Part shown: in pieces, positions 25,587 through 33,986 of the stretch
How the letters are laid out: each line of letters opens with the position of its first letter
Numbering within the stretch: position 1 is the stretch's first letter
Assembly: GCA_963977675.1 (NCBI GenBank)
Contig: CAXBPY010000020.1
Location: 1 to 49,556 of the forward strand
Length of the DNA: 49,556 nucleotides
Reading direction: 5' to 3'
Source: CAXBPY01 sp003455275
GTDB lineage: Bacteria; Bacteroidota; Bacteroidia; Chitinophagales; UBA10324
Position numbers and translations under genes: made by a program
The notes under the pieces: generated by a model
Told to the model about the DNA's origin: nothing
The model's input: only the letters and a program-made list of their open reading frames with translations
Database searches by the model: none

Positions 25587-26061
25587 AGCGGATAAATTAT
25601 TTCGTATCGCTAACCATTTGATGAAGTAAAAGTCAACCGTTAAAAATTGTTGCCTAACGATTAAATCCTTGTAGCAAATCGGTTCATGAAAAAACAAGTT
25701 GCTGATGGGGTATGATTGTCATCTGAAATTCATATTCATTCCTGACCATAAATTGATTCTAATGCCAGAACAACCGGTGGTAAATATGAGTTGTTAGTAA
25801 TGAAAAAGAGTCAAGCTTTCGTATGGAAATGAAGTTTCAATCCGTAATGAATGGTCATTAAATTGAAGCATGCATATCGAGCTAAATATATTTTTCCATA
25901 GAAATAAAAATTTTCATGCAAGTAAATCCGGTTTGCAGTCGGCGAATAGCGGAATATTGGAAGGGAAAGCTTTAGTTGACAGTGAGCAGTTGACAGTTTA
26001 CAGTTTTGTTTTGTTCAGTCCTTATCAGTTGAAATTATTTTTGTTTCAGAAAATTTCTTAA
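25587..26061. other. 475-bp gap without a convincing gene; contains a microrepeat
   Basis: I see no homologous reading frame here. A 63-residue frame from 25870 has no family pattern. At 25974-26007 lies TTGACAGTGAGCAGTTGACAG followed by TTTACAG, a repeat family also seen, in variant form, at 35516-35557 and 38219-38245. No tRNA-like or CRISPR-like structure was found. Confidence 0.6.
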
Positions 26062-26268
26062 GTGTATATCATCAAGATAAAAGGCAAAGTGAAAATTCCT
26101 GACTATGTTCAGATACGCGACGATGCGTTTACGCTTCTTGCATACTTCCGAGCTGATCGTCCGGAGAATGCATTACAGAAATGCGGACTGGGAGGCCAGC
26201 AAGAAAAACTGAAAAAGATCATTGATGAATTACCTTATGGAAAAATCCAAAAACTCGAAATGAAATGA
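26062..26268 (+). CDS. 68-residue conserved-looking protein preceding FtsE
   Basis: It starts at GTG (VYIIKIKGKVKIPDYVQIRDDAFTLLAYFRADRPENALQK) and overlaps the next gene by ATGA, a typical coupled pair. It is mixed alpha/beta in appearance, has one Cys, and no signal peptide. I do not recognise the family. The tight coupling and non-random codon use support it as a real gene. It may be a small partner of the FtsE-type ATPase; that is inference. Confidence 0.7.
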   Translation: MYIIKIKGKVKIPDYVQIRDDAFTLLAYFRADRPENALQKCGLGGQQEKLKKIIDELPYGKIQKLEMK

Positions 26269-26957
26269 AAGAAATAATTGAACTAAAAAACGCAGTGATA
26301 TATCAGGACAAAGCACTTGTGCTGAATGAAGTGAACCTGAAGATCAGCAAGGGCGAATTTGTTTACCTGGTTGGAAAAACAGGAAGTGGTAAGAGTTCAT
26401 TATTAAAAATCCTATATGGTGACCTGGAGATTGCCGGAGGAAGCGCAAGTGTGTGTGGATTTGATTTACAAAATCTTTCACGAAATGAGATTCCTTTTCT
26501 TCGAAGGAAAATTGGAATTGTGTTCCAGGATTTTCAACTGCTGACTGACAGAAGTGTCAGTGAAAATTTGCTGTTCGTTTTGCGGGCAACCGGCTGGAAC
26601 GATAAAAATAAAATGAAGGAGCGTGTAAGCGAAGTATTAAATATGGTTGGCCTGAGCACAAAAGATTTCAAGATGCCACATGAACTATCGGGCGGTGAAC
26701 AACAGCGGATAGTTATTGCCCGCGCACTTCTGAATCATCCGGAATTAATTCTTGCCGACGAAGCCACCGGAAATCTTGATCCTGCAACTTCTGATGAGAT
26801 CATAAAATTACTGATGAGCATTTCGCAGCAATCTGGAACGGCAGTGTTGTTTGCTTCACATGACTTTCTTGCAATCAAAAAATTTCCTGCCAGGGTGATT
26901 ACCACCGAAAATGGTCGGATTATTGAGTCGGCTCATTCAGCAGTTGAATCAGTTTAA
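26265..26957 (+). CDS. ftsE: FtsE-type ABC transporter ATP-binding protein
   Basis: 230 residues with all ABC motifs: Walker A GKTGSGKSSLLK (about 38-49), Q-loop QDFQLL, signature LSGGEQQR (about 142-149), Walker B LILADEATGNLD (about 163-174) and the switch His in SHDFLAIKKFP. The sequence is FtsE-like: it pairs with FtsX and regulates peptidoglycan hydrolysis at division. FtsX is not adjacent here, so the partner must be elsewhere. The C-terminal coding end overlaps the converging glycosyltransferase gene by 38 bases, on opposite strands. Confidence 0.88.
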   Translation: MKEIIELKNAVIYQDKALVLNEVNLKISKGEFVYLVGKTGSGKSSLLKILYGDLEIAGGSASVCGFDLQNLSRNEIPFLRRKIGIVFQDFQLLTDRSVSENLLFVLRATGWNDKNKMKERVSEVLNMVGLSTKDFKMPHELSGGEQQRIVIARALLNHPELILADEATGNLDPATSDEIIKLLMSISQQSGTAVLFASHDFLAIKKFPARVITTENGRIIESAHSAVESV

Positions 26958-28047
26958 GAGCATTATTCTTATTTGAATAATTTTCTTCGAGTATAATTTT
27001 TCTCCTTTCCAACTCATCATTTGAGAAATCCTGTTGCATAAGTTCGTTAACTGAATTAATCATTTCATCAGCCTTTTCATTCACGACACATAATTCAATC
27101 AACCCGCTGCTTTCAGCCATCTTAGGATTTACGACAACAAATCTTCCCTTAAACAATGCGTTGAGCAATTTCAGTTTTACACCTGTTTGCTGAAAGGTTG
27201 GAAGCAGGTTGACATGAGCTTCGGCCAGCAATTCATTCATTCTTTGTTCGCTTGGGCTTTCGACCAGTTCAATATTTGAAAATGGTTTGATTGCCTTCTT
27301 CAGCGTAGCAGATGGATTTGCACCGGCAATCACACACATATAATCAAGTTTAGAAAAAACTTTTTGTGCTAACCACACAGCAGATTGAATATTTTCATTG
27401 ATGCTTAGATTGCCATGATAAAGAATAAAATTTCCTCTTCCGGTTTTGCTCATGCATTTATTGTTAGGATGAAATGCCGGCAGATATGAAACATTTTCAT
27501 ACTTGGAATCAAGTTGTTTGAAATCTTCAAATGAAATCGGAAGAATATGATTGGCCTTGTGCAAAATTTTTTCGTAGATGCGCAACTTCACCGATTCAGT
27601 ATAGAAATAAAATTTGCGAAGCATACTTTGCTCTGAGCTGCCAAGTGCGCGGTAGTAATCTGCTTCTACATTATGCATACGAACCAGTTTATTTCTCTTC
27701 GCAAGCGAAGGTGCATCGAGGAAATAACAGGTATGCAATCCTTCGAAAAGAATAGGCGCCTTGACATCTTCCAGGTTTTTCAAAAGTCCGGAATCCCTTC
27801 TTGATTTTACAATAAATGGTTTTAGACTTGAGAGATCACGCAGGCGGGTTTCACGATGATAATAATTTACCGTCTTGCACAGAGCATTCAATTCATTTGC
27901 AGGCTTGCGGCCGTATTCATAACAGTGCAGGTGAATCTGTACTCCTGCTTCTTTAAGCGCCTTGATTTTATAAAATACATCAATCACACCTCCATAGTCA
28001 GGTGGATAAGGAACATTAAAGGAGATAATGTGAAGTTGCTGTGGCAA
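26920..28047 (-). CDS. Glycosyltransferase, GT4-like
   Basis: 375 residues. GT-B fold: the N-terminus IISFNVPYPPDYGGVIDVFYKIKAL is the donor-family start, and the C-terminal half has FILYHGNLSINENIQSAVWLAQKVF, FSNIELVESPSEQRMNELLAEAHVNLLPTFQQTGVKLKLLNAL. No membrane segment is visible. It would transfer a sugar from a nucleotide or lipid donor, probably to a surface polysaccharide. The gene is the first of a spread-out set of five glycosyltransferases. Its last 13 codons overlap the converging end of ftsE, which is unusual. Confidence 0.85.
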   Translation of the reverse strand: MPQQLHIISFNVPYPPDYGGVIDVFYKIKALKEAGVQIHLHCYEYGRKPANELNALCKTVNYYHRETRLRDLSSLKPFIVKSRRDSGLLKNLEDVKAPILFEGLHTCYFLDAPSLAKRNKLVRMHNVEADYYRALGSSEQSMLRKFYFYTESVKLRIYEKILHKANHILPISFEDFKQLDSKYENVSYLPAFHPNNKCMSKTGRGNFILYHGNLSINENIQSAVWLAQKVFSKLDYMCVIAGANPSATLKKAIKPFSNIELVESPSEQRMNELLAEAHVNLLPTFQQTGVKLKLLNALFKGRFVVVNPKMAESSGLIELCVVNEKADEMINSVNELMQQDFSNDELERRKIILEENYSNKNNALKLIQLLNEPTQ

Positions 28048-28113
28048 AGAATAATAATCTGATGAAAATTAGAAAGAAGATTTTGGTTTCATGTTAAATT
28101 TTCTAAACGGATA

Positions 28114-29208
28114 TCACGCGCAAGATTCGAAAATTTTTATGAGTTTATTTTTTTCTTCTCCCCAATTCCATTCTTCTCTTGCTCTTAAACAATTCTGATG
28201 AAGCTTTTGATAAAATCCGGAATCATTCAGCAGATGATTGATGGCTGTTGAAATTGTTTCAGGTTTAAGATCATCAATTAACACACTCACTTCAAATTCA
28301 TGATTCATTTTTTCGTATTCCGGAAATCGCATGTTGATGTTCGGGATTCCTGCAGATGTGTAATCGAAAAACTTATTGGCGAGTGAGTGATAATAGTTTT
28401 TACTTCTTGCTTCAAGGATATTTATTCCAATGGTGCTTTGATTGGTCAGTGCTTTCAATTCCGATGGTTCAATAAAACCTTTGAACTCAATTTTATTTTC
28501 AAGCAGTGAATCCTTTACTTGTTTTCTCAATTGCTCTGATAAATCTCCTTCGCCTGCAAGAATCAATTTACCTTGGACATTCTTCATTGCTTCAATTAAA
28601 TATTCTAATCCTCTTCCTTCATTTAGCGCTCCCTGATATATAATCTGATTCTTATTTTTTGCGGTGACGCTTATTTCTTTTTCAGATACAGGAAAATTCC
28701 TGATTACTGAAAATTCTTTCTGATAATTTACTTCGAAATATTTCTTCAATCCATCTGAAACGCAAATGCCCTTTTTAATTCTTGTCACTGCATACTTCTC
28801 AACTTTTTTCCAGAATTTCTGAATTGATTTTCTTCTTTCTACCTCTGGTGTTTCAGCAAACAATTCGTGAGCATCATATATGCACGGTTTGCTTTTCAAT
28901 TTTGATATAATCAAACATGGAACAATTGTATCGAGGTCAACTCCGCAAACAATATTGAACCGATGAAAAAGAAGAAAGAAAAACAACCGAAGGTTGTACT
29001 CGAGATAAAAGATCTTCCCTTTCTCAAAAAATAAATTCAATCTTCTCTGGCGAAAAGCTTGTTTGATAATTGGTTTAGAGTTGGATTTTTTTCTTCCTAC
29101 CAACAGAACATCATACCCAGCTTCCTGCATAGTAGTGCAGATGCGGATCATCCTCTGATCGTAATTCAAATCATTAGTAACTGTGAAAATTATTTTCTTC
29201 ACCTCCAC
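28114..29208 (-). CDS. Glycosyltransferase family 4 protein
   Basis: 364 residues. The N-terminal part has FTVTNDLNYDQRMIRICTTMQEAGYDVLLVGR, and the C-terminal GT-B half has VRKNKN-like basic text, then IIYQGALNEGRGLEYLIEAM, GKLILAGEGDLSEQLRKQV, EFKGFIEPSELKALTNQSTIGINILEARSKNYYHSLANKFFDYTSAGIP. The conserved pattern is 'G.l...KGl..l..A' and 'E..s.....KiFdy...G.P'. It overlaps the recQ end by ten bases, so the two genes are translationally coupled even though their functions differ. Confidence 0.88.
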   Translation of the reverse strand: MEVKKIIFTVTNDLNYDQRMIRICTTMQEAGYDVLLVGRKKSNSKPIIKQAFRQRRLNLFFEKGKIFYLEYNLRLFFFLLFHRFNIVCGVDLDTIVPCLIISKLKSKPCIYDAHELFAETPEVERRKSIQKFWKKVEKYAVTRIKKGICVSDGLKKYFEVNYQKEFSVIRNFPVSEKEISVTAKNKNQIIYQGALNEGRGLEYLIEAMKNVQGKLILAGEGDLSEQLRKQVKDSLLENKIEFKGFIEPSELKALTNQSTIGINILEARSKNYYHSLANKFFDYTSAGIPNINMRFPEYEKMNHEFEVSVLIDDLKPETISTAINHLLNDSGFYQKLHQNCLRAREEWNWGEEKNKLIKIFESCA

Positions 29209-31124
29209 TTATACTGGTGACTTTCGTTTTCAATAATCATATTCTGGTCAATAAGCCATCGAAGCGTGTGAAGAAGTTTATCCTCGTTCACTCCGCGAAA
29301 ATGTGAAAGAATTTCATTAGAATTTAATATCGATTCAGATAATAGTGATTTGAAATTCGAAACAATATTTTCAAACTCAACATCGCTTACTTCGAGTTTA
29401 TTTCTTCTGAGGCACACATCACAAATTCCACATCGATTAGTGTTATGCTCTCCAAAATAATGCAGAAGCATTTCGCTGCGGCAATGTGTATGGTCAGTCA
29501 TGTATTGAAGCATTGCATCCAACCGATGACGAAATTTTTCCCTCCTTCTTGTTTGAAGCCCCATGTCAAATTCCAAGGCGGCGGGTTTTAGTCTTGGTGT
29601 TAGAAAAAATAATTGTGGATTTTCGTTACGCTCTTCGTATTGCAGGAGGTTGGATGATTGAAGAAAACGCAGGTGATTAATAACTTCGATATATGTTGTT
29701 CCCAATGCATTCGCCAAATCTTCTTCTCGAATCGGAACAAAGTAATCGAACACCCCGCCATAAGTCCGAAGAATTGCTTTGAGCAATTGTTCATGTTCAG
29801 GGTGAATGACCTCGAACCGATAAAGTTGTTCCTTGCCAACCACTATCATTATGCGGGATGGAAGGTGCACGGATTGAGAAAATGAAATGTATCCGTTCTG
29901 TTCCAGAATGCGCAGCGATTGAAGTGTAGGAATTGCTTTAAGGTCATAAGTTTTGATAAAAGCATTCAAGTCGAAATTGAAACTTTCTTTTTCGCCCGCA
30001 CCTTCAGCAATGCGGCAAAATGTTCCTGCTTTCTCATATACATTTTTTACAAAATTCAAGTCAGGAAACTGTTCACCTTCGCGAGCTTTCAACTCCGTGA
30101 TTTCGGCATTTGAAAACATAAGGACCGCAAAAGATTTTTTCTCGTCGCGGCCAGCCCTTCCTGCTTCCTGAAAGTAACTTTCAATATTGTCAGGCGAATC
30201 CCAATGAACCACAAGCCTTACATCGGGCTTATCGATTCCCATACCAAATGCATTGGTACATACAATAACACGAACACGATTATGAATCCAATCCTCTTGC
30301 CGTTTAGATCGGTCAATTGCGGAAAGTCCCGCGTGATATTCAGTTGCACTTACTTTATTCTGAAGTAGAAACTGCACCAGTTCCTTTGTCTTTCTTCTAT
30401 TTCGAACATATACAATTGCAGTTCCACCAACTTTGTCAAGCATTTTTACCAATCTGCCAAACTTATCTTCTTCAAATAAAACAGAGTAGCTTAGGTTTTT
30501 TCTTTCAAAACTTTTGCGAATAAGATTCGCAGATTTAAAACTCAGCTTTTCCATAATGTCAACACAAACATCTTCGGTAGCGGAGGCAGTCAAAGCCAGC
30601 ACAGGAATGTCAGGCATCACTGCTCTAACCTCTGCAATTTGTAAGTATGGCGGACGGAAATCATAGCCCCATTGAGAGATACAATGAGCTTCATCTACTG
30701 CAAGAAGGTTAATTTTCATTTGGGGCAAACGCGCACGAAAAATTTCTGTTGTTAATCTTTCAGGTGAGAGGTAGAGAAATTTAAATTCACCTTTCATACA
30801 TTTTTCTAAAGTCAAATCAACTTCCCTGGAACTCATGCCTGAATGAACACTTGCTGCAGGAATTTTTCTTTTCACAAGATTGTGCACCTGGTCCTTCATC
30901 AAAGCAATGAGAGGAGAAATTACGAGACACATTCCATCCTGAAAAAGAGCCGGTAACTGAAAGCAAATGGATTTTCCGCCTCCTGTTGGAAGCAATGCGA
31001 GCGTATCTTTTTTTGCAAGAACACTTTCAATAATATCGAGCTGAACCGGACGAAACGCTTCAAAACCCCAGTACTTTTTCAGCAGGGTCAGAAGGTCTTC
31101 CGAATGAATAGTTGATGTGTTCAC
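29199..31124 (-). CDS. recQ: ATP-dependent DNA helicase RecQ
   Basis: 641 residues from a GTG. A 3'-5' superfamily 2 helicase for recombination and fork repair. Walker A is LLPTGGGKSICFQLPALF (about residue 45), the DEAH box is LLAVDEAHCISQWGYDFRP (about 135), motif VI is ESYFQEAGRAGRDE. The zinc-binding cysteines are in HCRSEMLLHYFGEHNTNRCGICDVC (about 545). An HRDC domain was not recognised. The segment TACATTTA six bases before the GTG is -7-box-like. The gene diverges from the ParE-type gene. Confidence 0.95.
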   Translation of the reverse strand: MNTSTIHSEDLLTLLKKYWGFEAFRPVQLDIIESVLAKKDTLALLPTGGGKSICFQLPALFQDGMCLVISPLIALMKDQVHNLVKRKIPAASVHSGMSSREVDLTLEKCMKGEFKFLYLSPERLTTEIFRARLPQMKINLLAVDEAHCISQWGYDFRPPYLQIAEVRAVMPDIPVLALTASATEDVCVDIMEKLSFKSANLIRKSFERKNLSYSVLFEEDKFGRLVKMLDKVGGTAIVYVRNRRKTKELVQFLLQNKVSATEYHAGLSAIDRSKRQEDWIHNRVRVIVCTNAFGMGIDKPDVRLVVHWDSPDNIESYFQEAGRAGRDEKKSFAVLMFSNAEITELKAREGEQFPDLNFVKNVYEKAGTFCRIAEGAGEKESFNFDLNAFIKTYDLKAIPTLQSLRILEQNGYISFSQSVHLPSRIMIVVGKEQLYRFEVIHPEHEQLLKAILRTYGGVFDYFVPIREEDLANALGTTYIEVINHLRFLQSSNLLQYEERNENPQLFFLTPRLKPAALEFDMGLQTRRREKFRHRLDAMLQYMTDHTHCRSEMLLHYFGEHNTNRCGICDVCLRRNKLEVSDVEFENIVSNFKSLLSESILNSNEILSHFRGVNEDKLLHTLRWLIDQNMIIENESHQYKWR

Positions 31125-31232
31125 CGCGGTTAAATGTAAATGTCACTGAAGAATTTCCACAGCTTACTGCGGAGAATCATCAATAAGAATCATACTCTTG
31201 CCCCCTACTTTGCGGCAATTACAATAATTTTT

Positions 31233-33107
31233 ATGGCAGAAAAAGTTTTTAAATACGACGAAAGCAGCATCAAATCTCTCGATTGGAAGGAGCACATCCG
31301 CCTTCGCCCGGGAATGTATATTGGTAAACTCGGCGATGGAAGCGCAATGGATGATGGCATTTATGTTTTGCTTAAAGAAACAATTGATAACTGTATTGAT
31401 GAACACACGATGGGTTACGGAAAAAATATTGATATAGAAGTAACCGATCATTCTGCCCGGGTTCGGGATTACGGCCGCGGAATTCCGCTTGGAAAATTGG
31501 TGGAGTGTGTAAGTAAAATCAATACCGGTGGTAAGTATGATACGAGTGCATTTCAGAAAAGTGTAGGGTTGAATGGTGTGGGTACAAAAGCCGTAAACGC
31601 TTTGAGTACGCATTTCAAAGTGCAGGCGTGGCGCGATGGAAAAACTAAAGTCGCCGATTTTTTAAACGGAGAATTGAAAGAGCAGACTAAAGAAATTAAA
31701 TCGCCGGAACCAAACGGAACTTATGTAGAATTTACTCCGGATGAAAAAGTTTTTCGCAATTTCCGTTTCATTCCTGAGTTTGTAGAAAATCAAATATGGA
31801 ATTACTGTTATCTGAATGCTGGGCTCAATATCAATTTCAACGGTAAAAAATTTCTTTCGAAAGATGGATTACTTGATCTCCTAAAAAGGAAAAGTAACCC
31901 GGAAGAAATCAGGTATCCGATTATTCATTTGAAGGGAGAAGATATTGAAGTTGCTTTTACTCACGACAATCAGTATGGCGAAGAATATTATTCATTCGTG
32001 AATGGCCAGCACACCACTCAGGGCGGCACCCATCTCAATGCTTTCAAGGAAGCAATGGTGAAAACGCTTCGTGATTTTTACAAAAAAGATTTTGACATCA
32101 ATGACATTCGTGCAAGCATCATTGCAGCAGTCAGTGTTCGTGTTCAGGAACCCGTTTTCGAATCACAAACCAAAACAAAACTTGGTTCTCAGTTTGTAAG
32201 CGAAGGCGGAGCTTCGATGAGAAGTTTCGTCGGAGATTTTCTAACTAAAGAACTTGACAATTTTCTTCATAAGAACCCATCGGTTGCTGATGCTTTACTG
32301 CAGCGAATTACACAAAGCGAACGGGAAAGGAAAGAACTTTCAGGGATCAGAAAACTTGCGAACGAACGCGCCAAAAAAGCAAACCTTCACAATAAAAAAC
32401 TTCGCGACTGCCGTATTCATTTAGATGAAGATAAAAAGGACGAAAATGTTTTGAATACTACCCTTTTCATCACCGAAGGCGACTCAGCCAGTGGAAGCAT
32501 AACCAAATCACGCGATGTAGAAACTCAGGCAGTCTTTAGTTTGAGAGGAAAACCGCTTAACTGTTTTGGTTTAACCAAGAAAATAGTTTATGAGAATGAA
32601 GAATTCAATCTGCTTCAACATGCATTAAATATTGAAGAAGGACTGGAAAACCTCCGGTATAACAAAGTTGTGATCGCAACTGATGCCGATGTAGATGGAA
32701 TGCATATCCGTTTGTTGTTGTTGACTTTCTTCCTCCAATTTTTTCCAGAGCTGGTAAAGAACGGGCATGTTTATATTCTTGAGACACCACTTTTCAGGGT
32801 GCGGGATAAGAAAGAAACTTTTTATTGCTATAACGAAAACGAAAAACAAGGAGCAATAAATAAACTTGGCGGCAAACCTGAAATAACGCGTTTCAAAGGC
32901 CTGGGCGAGATTTCTCCTGAAGAGTTTGCAAATTTCATTGGCGATGACATTCGTTTGAATCCAATCATTCTGAAACCGGATATGACCATTCAAAGTTTAC
33001 TTGAATATTACATGGGAAAGAACACTCCCGTACGACAGGATTTTATCATCAAGAATTTAAGGATGGAAAAAGATCTGGTTGAAGAAAAGGAATTGGTTAT
33101 GGCTTAG
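31233..33107 (+). CDS. parE: Type IIA topoisomerase subunit B, ParE-type (topoisomerase IV)
   Basis: 624 residues from ATG at 31233 (MAEKVFKYDESSIKSLDW). A longer frame begins at 31140, but its added 31 residues have no family match. GHKL ATPase: RPGMYIGKLG, ETIDNCIDEH, RDYGRGIPLGK, GLNGVGTKAVNALS. Transducer and TOPRIM: LFITEGDSASGSITKSR (about 440) and ATDADVDGMHIRLLL (about 510). The length fits ParE rather than GyrB of the long type. Topoisomerase IV subunit B binds ATP and helps decatenate daughter chromosomes. The partner parC is not next to it. Confidence 0.92.
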   Translation: MAEKVFKYDESSIKSLDWKEHIRLRPGMYIGKLGDGSAMDDGIYVLLKETIDNCIDEHTMGYGKNIDIEVTDHSARVRDYGRGIPLGKLVECVSKINTGGKYDTSAFQKSVGLNGVGTKAVNALSTHFKVQAWRDGKTKVADFLNGELKEQTKEIKSPEPNGTYVEFTPDEKVFRNFRFIPEFVENQIWNYCYLNAGLNINFNGKKFLSKDGLLDLLKRKSNPEEIRYPIIHLKGEDIEVAFTHDNQYGEEYYSFVNGQHTTQGGTHLNAFKEAMVKTLRDFYKKDFDINDIRASIIAAVSVRVQEPVFESQTKTKLGSQFVSEGGASMRSFVGDFLTKELDNFLHKNPSVADALLQRITQSERERKELSGIRKLANERAKKANLHNKKLRDCRIHLDEDKKDENVLNTTLFITEGDSASGSITKSRDVETQAVFSLRGKPLNCFGLTKKIVYENEEFNLLQHALNIEEGLENLRYNKVVIATDADVDGMHIRLLLLTFFLQFFPELVKNGHVYILETPLFRVRDKKETFYCYNENEKQGAINKLGGKPEITRFKGLGEISPEEFANFIGDDIRLNPIILKPDMTIQSLLEYYMGKNTPVRQDFIIKNLRMEKDLVEEKELVMA

Positions 33108-33112
33108 AAAAA

Positions 33113-33856
33113 TTATTTTGAATAAATCTTATTCTTAATAATTCCTTTCTTATGTAAGAAGTGCTGGAACGAAACACGCATCACTCCTCTTCCATATTTT
33201 AGACTACGGGAAAAATTAATTGAACTCGCCTCTTCAAAATATTTAGTTGGGCATGTGACTTCGGCAATTTCAAATCCTGCCATAAAAATTTGTGAGAGCA
33301 TTTCATTGTCGAACACGAAATCATCGTTGTTCGCATTGTAATTAATTGAGGTTAAAACTTCTTTTGAAAATGAGCGATATCCGGTATGGTACTCCGAAAG
33401 TTTTTGCCCGATCAAAAGATTTTGTGAGAATGTGAGAAAGCGATTGAAGATGTATTTGTATATCGGCATCCCGCCTTTGAGAGCGCCCTTACCAAGTATG
33501 CGTGAACCCAGCACTACAGGATATAAATCATTCGCGATGATGCTCGCCATCGCAGGAATTAGCAGTGGTGTGTATTGGTAATCGGGATGCAGCATGATCA
33601 CAATGTCAGCACCAATTTCAAGCGCCTTGTTGTAACAACTCTTTTGATTGCCGCCGTAGCCCTTGTTCTTCTCGTGAACAATAATGTGTTTGATTCCAAG
33701 CTGGCGACCGAGTTCAGCAGTGTTGTCCTTACTCGCATCGTCTACGAGCACAACATCATCCACAATCGAGAAATCAATTTCGCGATAAGTTTTCTCAAGT
33801 GTCTGCGCAGCATTGTAAGCCGGAAGCACCACAACAACTTTTTTATCTTTTATCAT
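33113..33856 (-). CDS. Glycosyltransferase family 2 (dolichyl-phosphate mannose synthase-like)
   Basis: 247 residues, GT-A fold. VVVVLPAYNAAQTLEKTYREI (7-27), VVLVDDASKDNTAELGRQLG with the nucleotide-binding Asp pair, EKNKGYGGNQKSCYNKALEIGADIVIMLHPDYQYTPLLIPAM, then SEYHTGYRSFSKEVL. It lacks a clear C-terminal membrane domain and ends in a polar tail. It converges on parE with five bases between stops. The donor sugar and acceptor lipid are unknown. Confidence 0.9.
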   Translation of the reverse strand: MIKDKKVVVVLPAYNAAQTLEKTYREIDFSIVDDVVLVDDASKDNTAELGRQLGIKHIIVHEKNKGYGGNQKSCYNKALEIGADIVIMLHPDYQYTPLLIPAMASIIANDLYPVVLGSRILGKGALKGGMPIYKYIFNRFLTFSQNLLIGQKLSEYHTGYRSFSKEVLTSINYNANNDDFVFDNEMLSQIFMAGFEIAEVTCPTKYFEEASSINFSRSLKYGRGVMRVSFQHFLHKKGIIKNKIYSK

Positions 33857-33870
33857 ATCATTTTTTTCAT

Positions 33871-33972
33871 CACCCTTCGACAGGCTCAGGGTGACACAGC
33901 GATGTTATGCTGAACTTGTCGAAGCATTATCAAATAATCAAATCATCAAATTACCAAATCATCAAATTACTT
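33871..33972. repeat. Palindromic repeat plus AATCATCAAATTA tandem repeat
   Basis: Arms CTTCGACAGGCTCAG (33875-33889) and CTGAACTTGTCGAAG (33910-33924) pair at 13 of 15 positions. Next to it (33925-33970) is a degenerate tandem repeat of AAATCATCAAATTACC units. Together they fill the divergent region between two glycosyltransferase genes. A frame that runs through them into the next gene would give a false 32-residue extension. Confidence 0.75.
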
Positions 33973-33986
33973 TCGTCCCTTCAAAC

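Noticed and set aside
25870..26061. 63-residue frame as a gene
   Set aside because: No signal, domain or conserved look, and it runs through the TTGACAG repeat.
31140..31232. N-terminal extension of the ParE-type protein
   Set aside because: The family sequence starts at the ATG at 31233; the earlier part has no family match.
33925..33972. CRISPR leader or array
   Set aside because: The AAATCATC units are about ten bases and contiguous, too short and without spacers.
33891..33986. N-terminal extension of the GT4 protein from an earlier ATG
   Set aside because: The extension is encoded by the palindromic and tandem repeats and matches no glycosyltransferase; the ATG at 33987 starts the family sequence.
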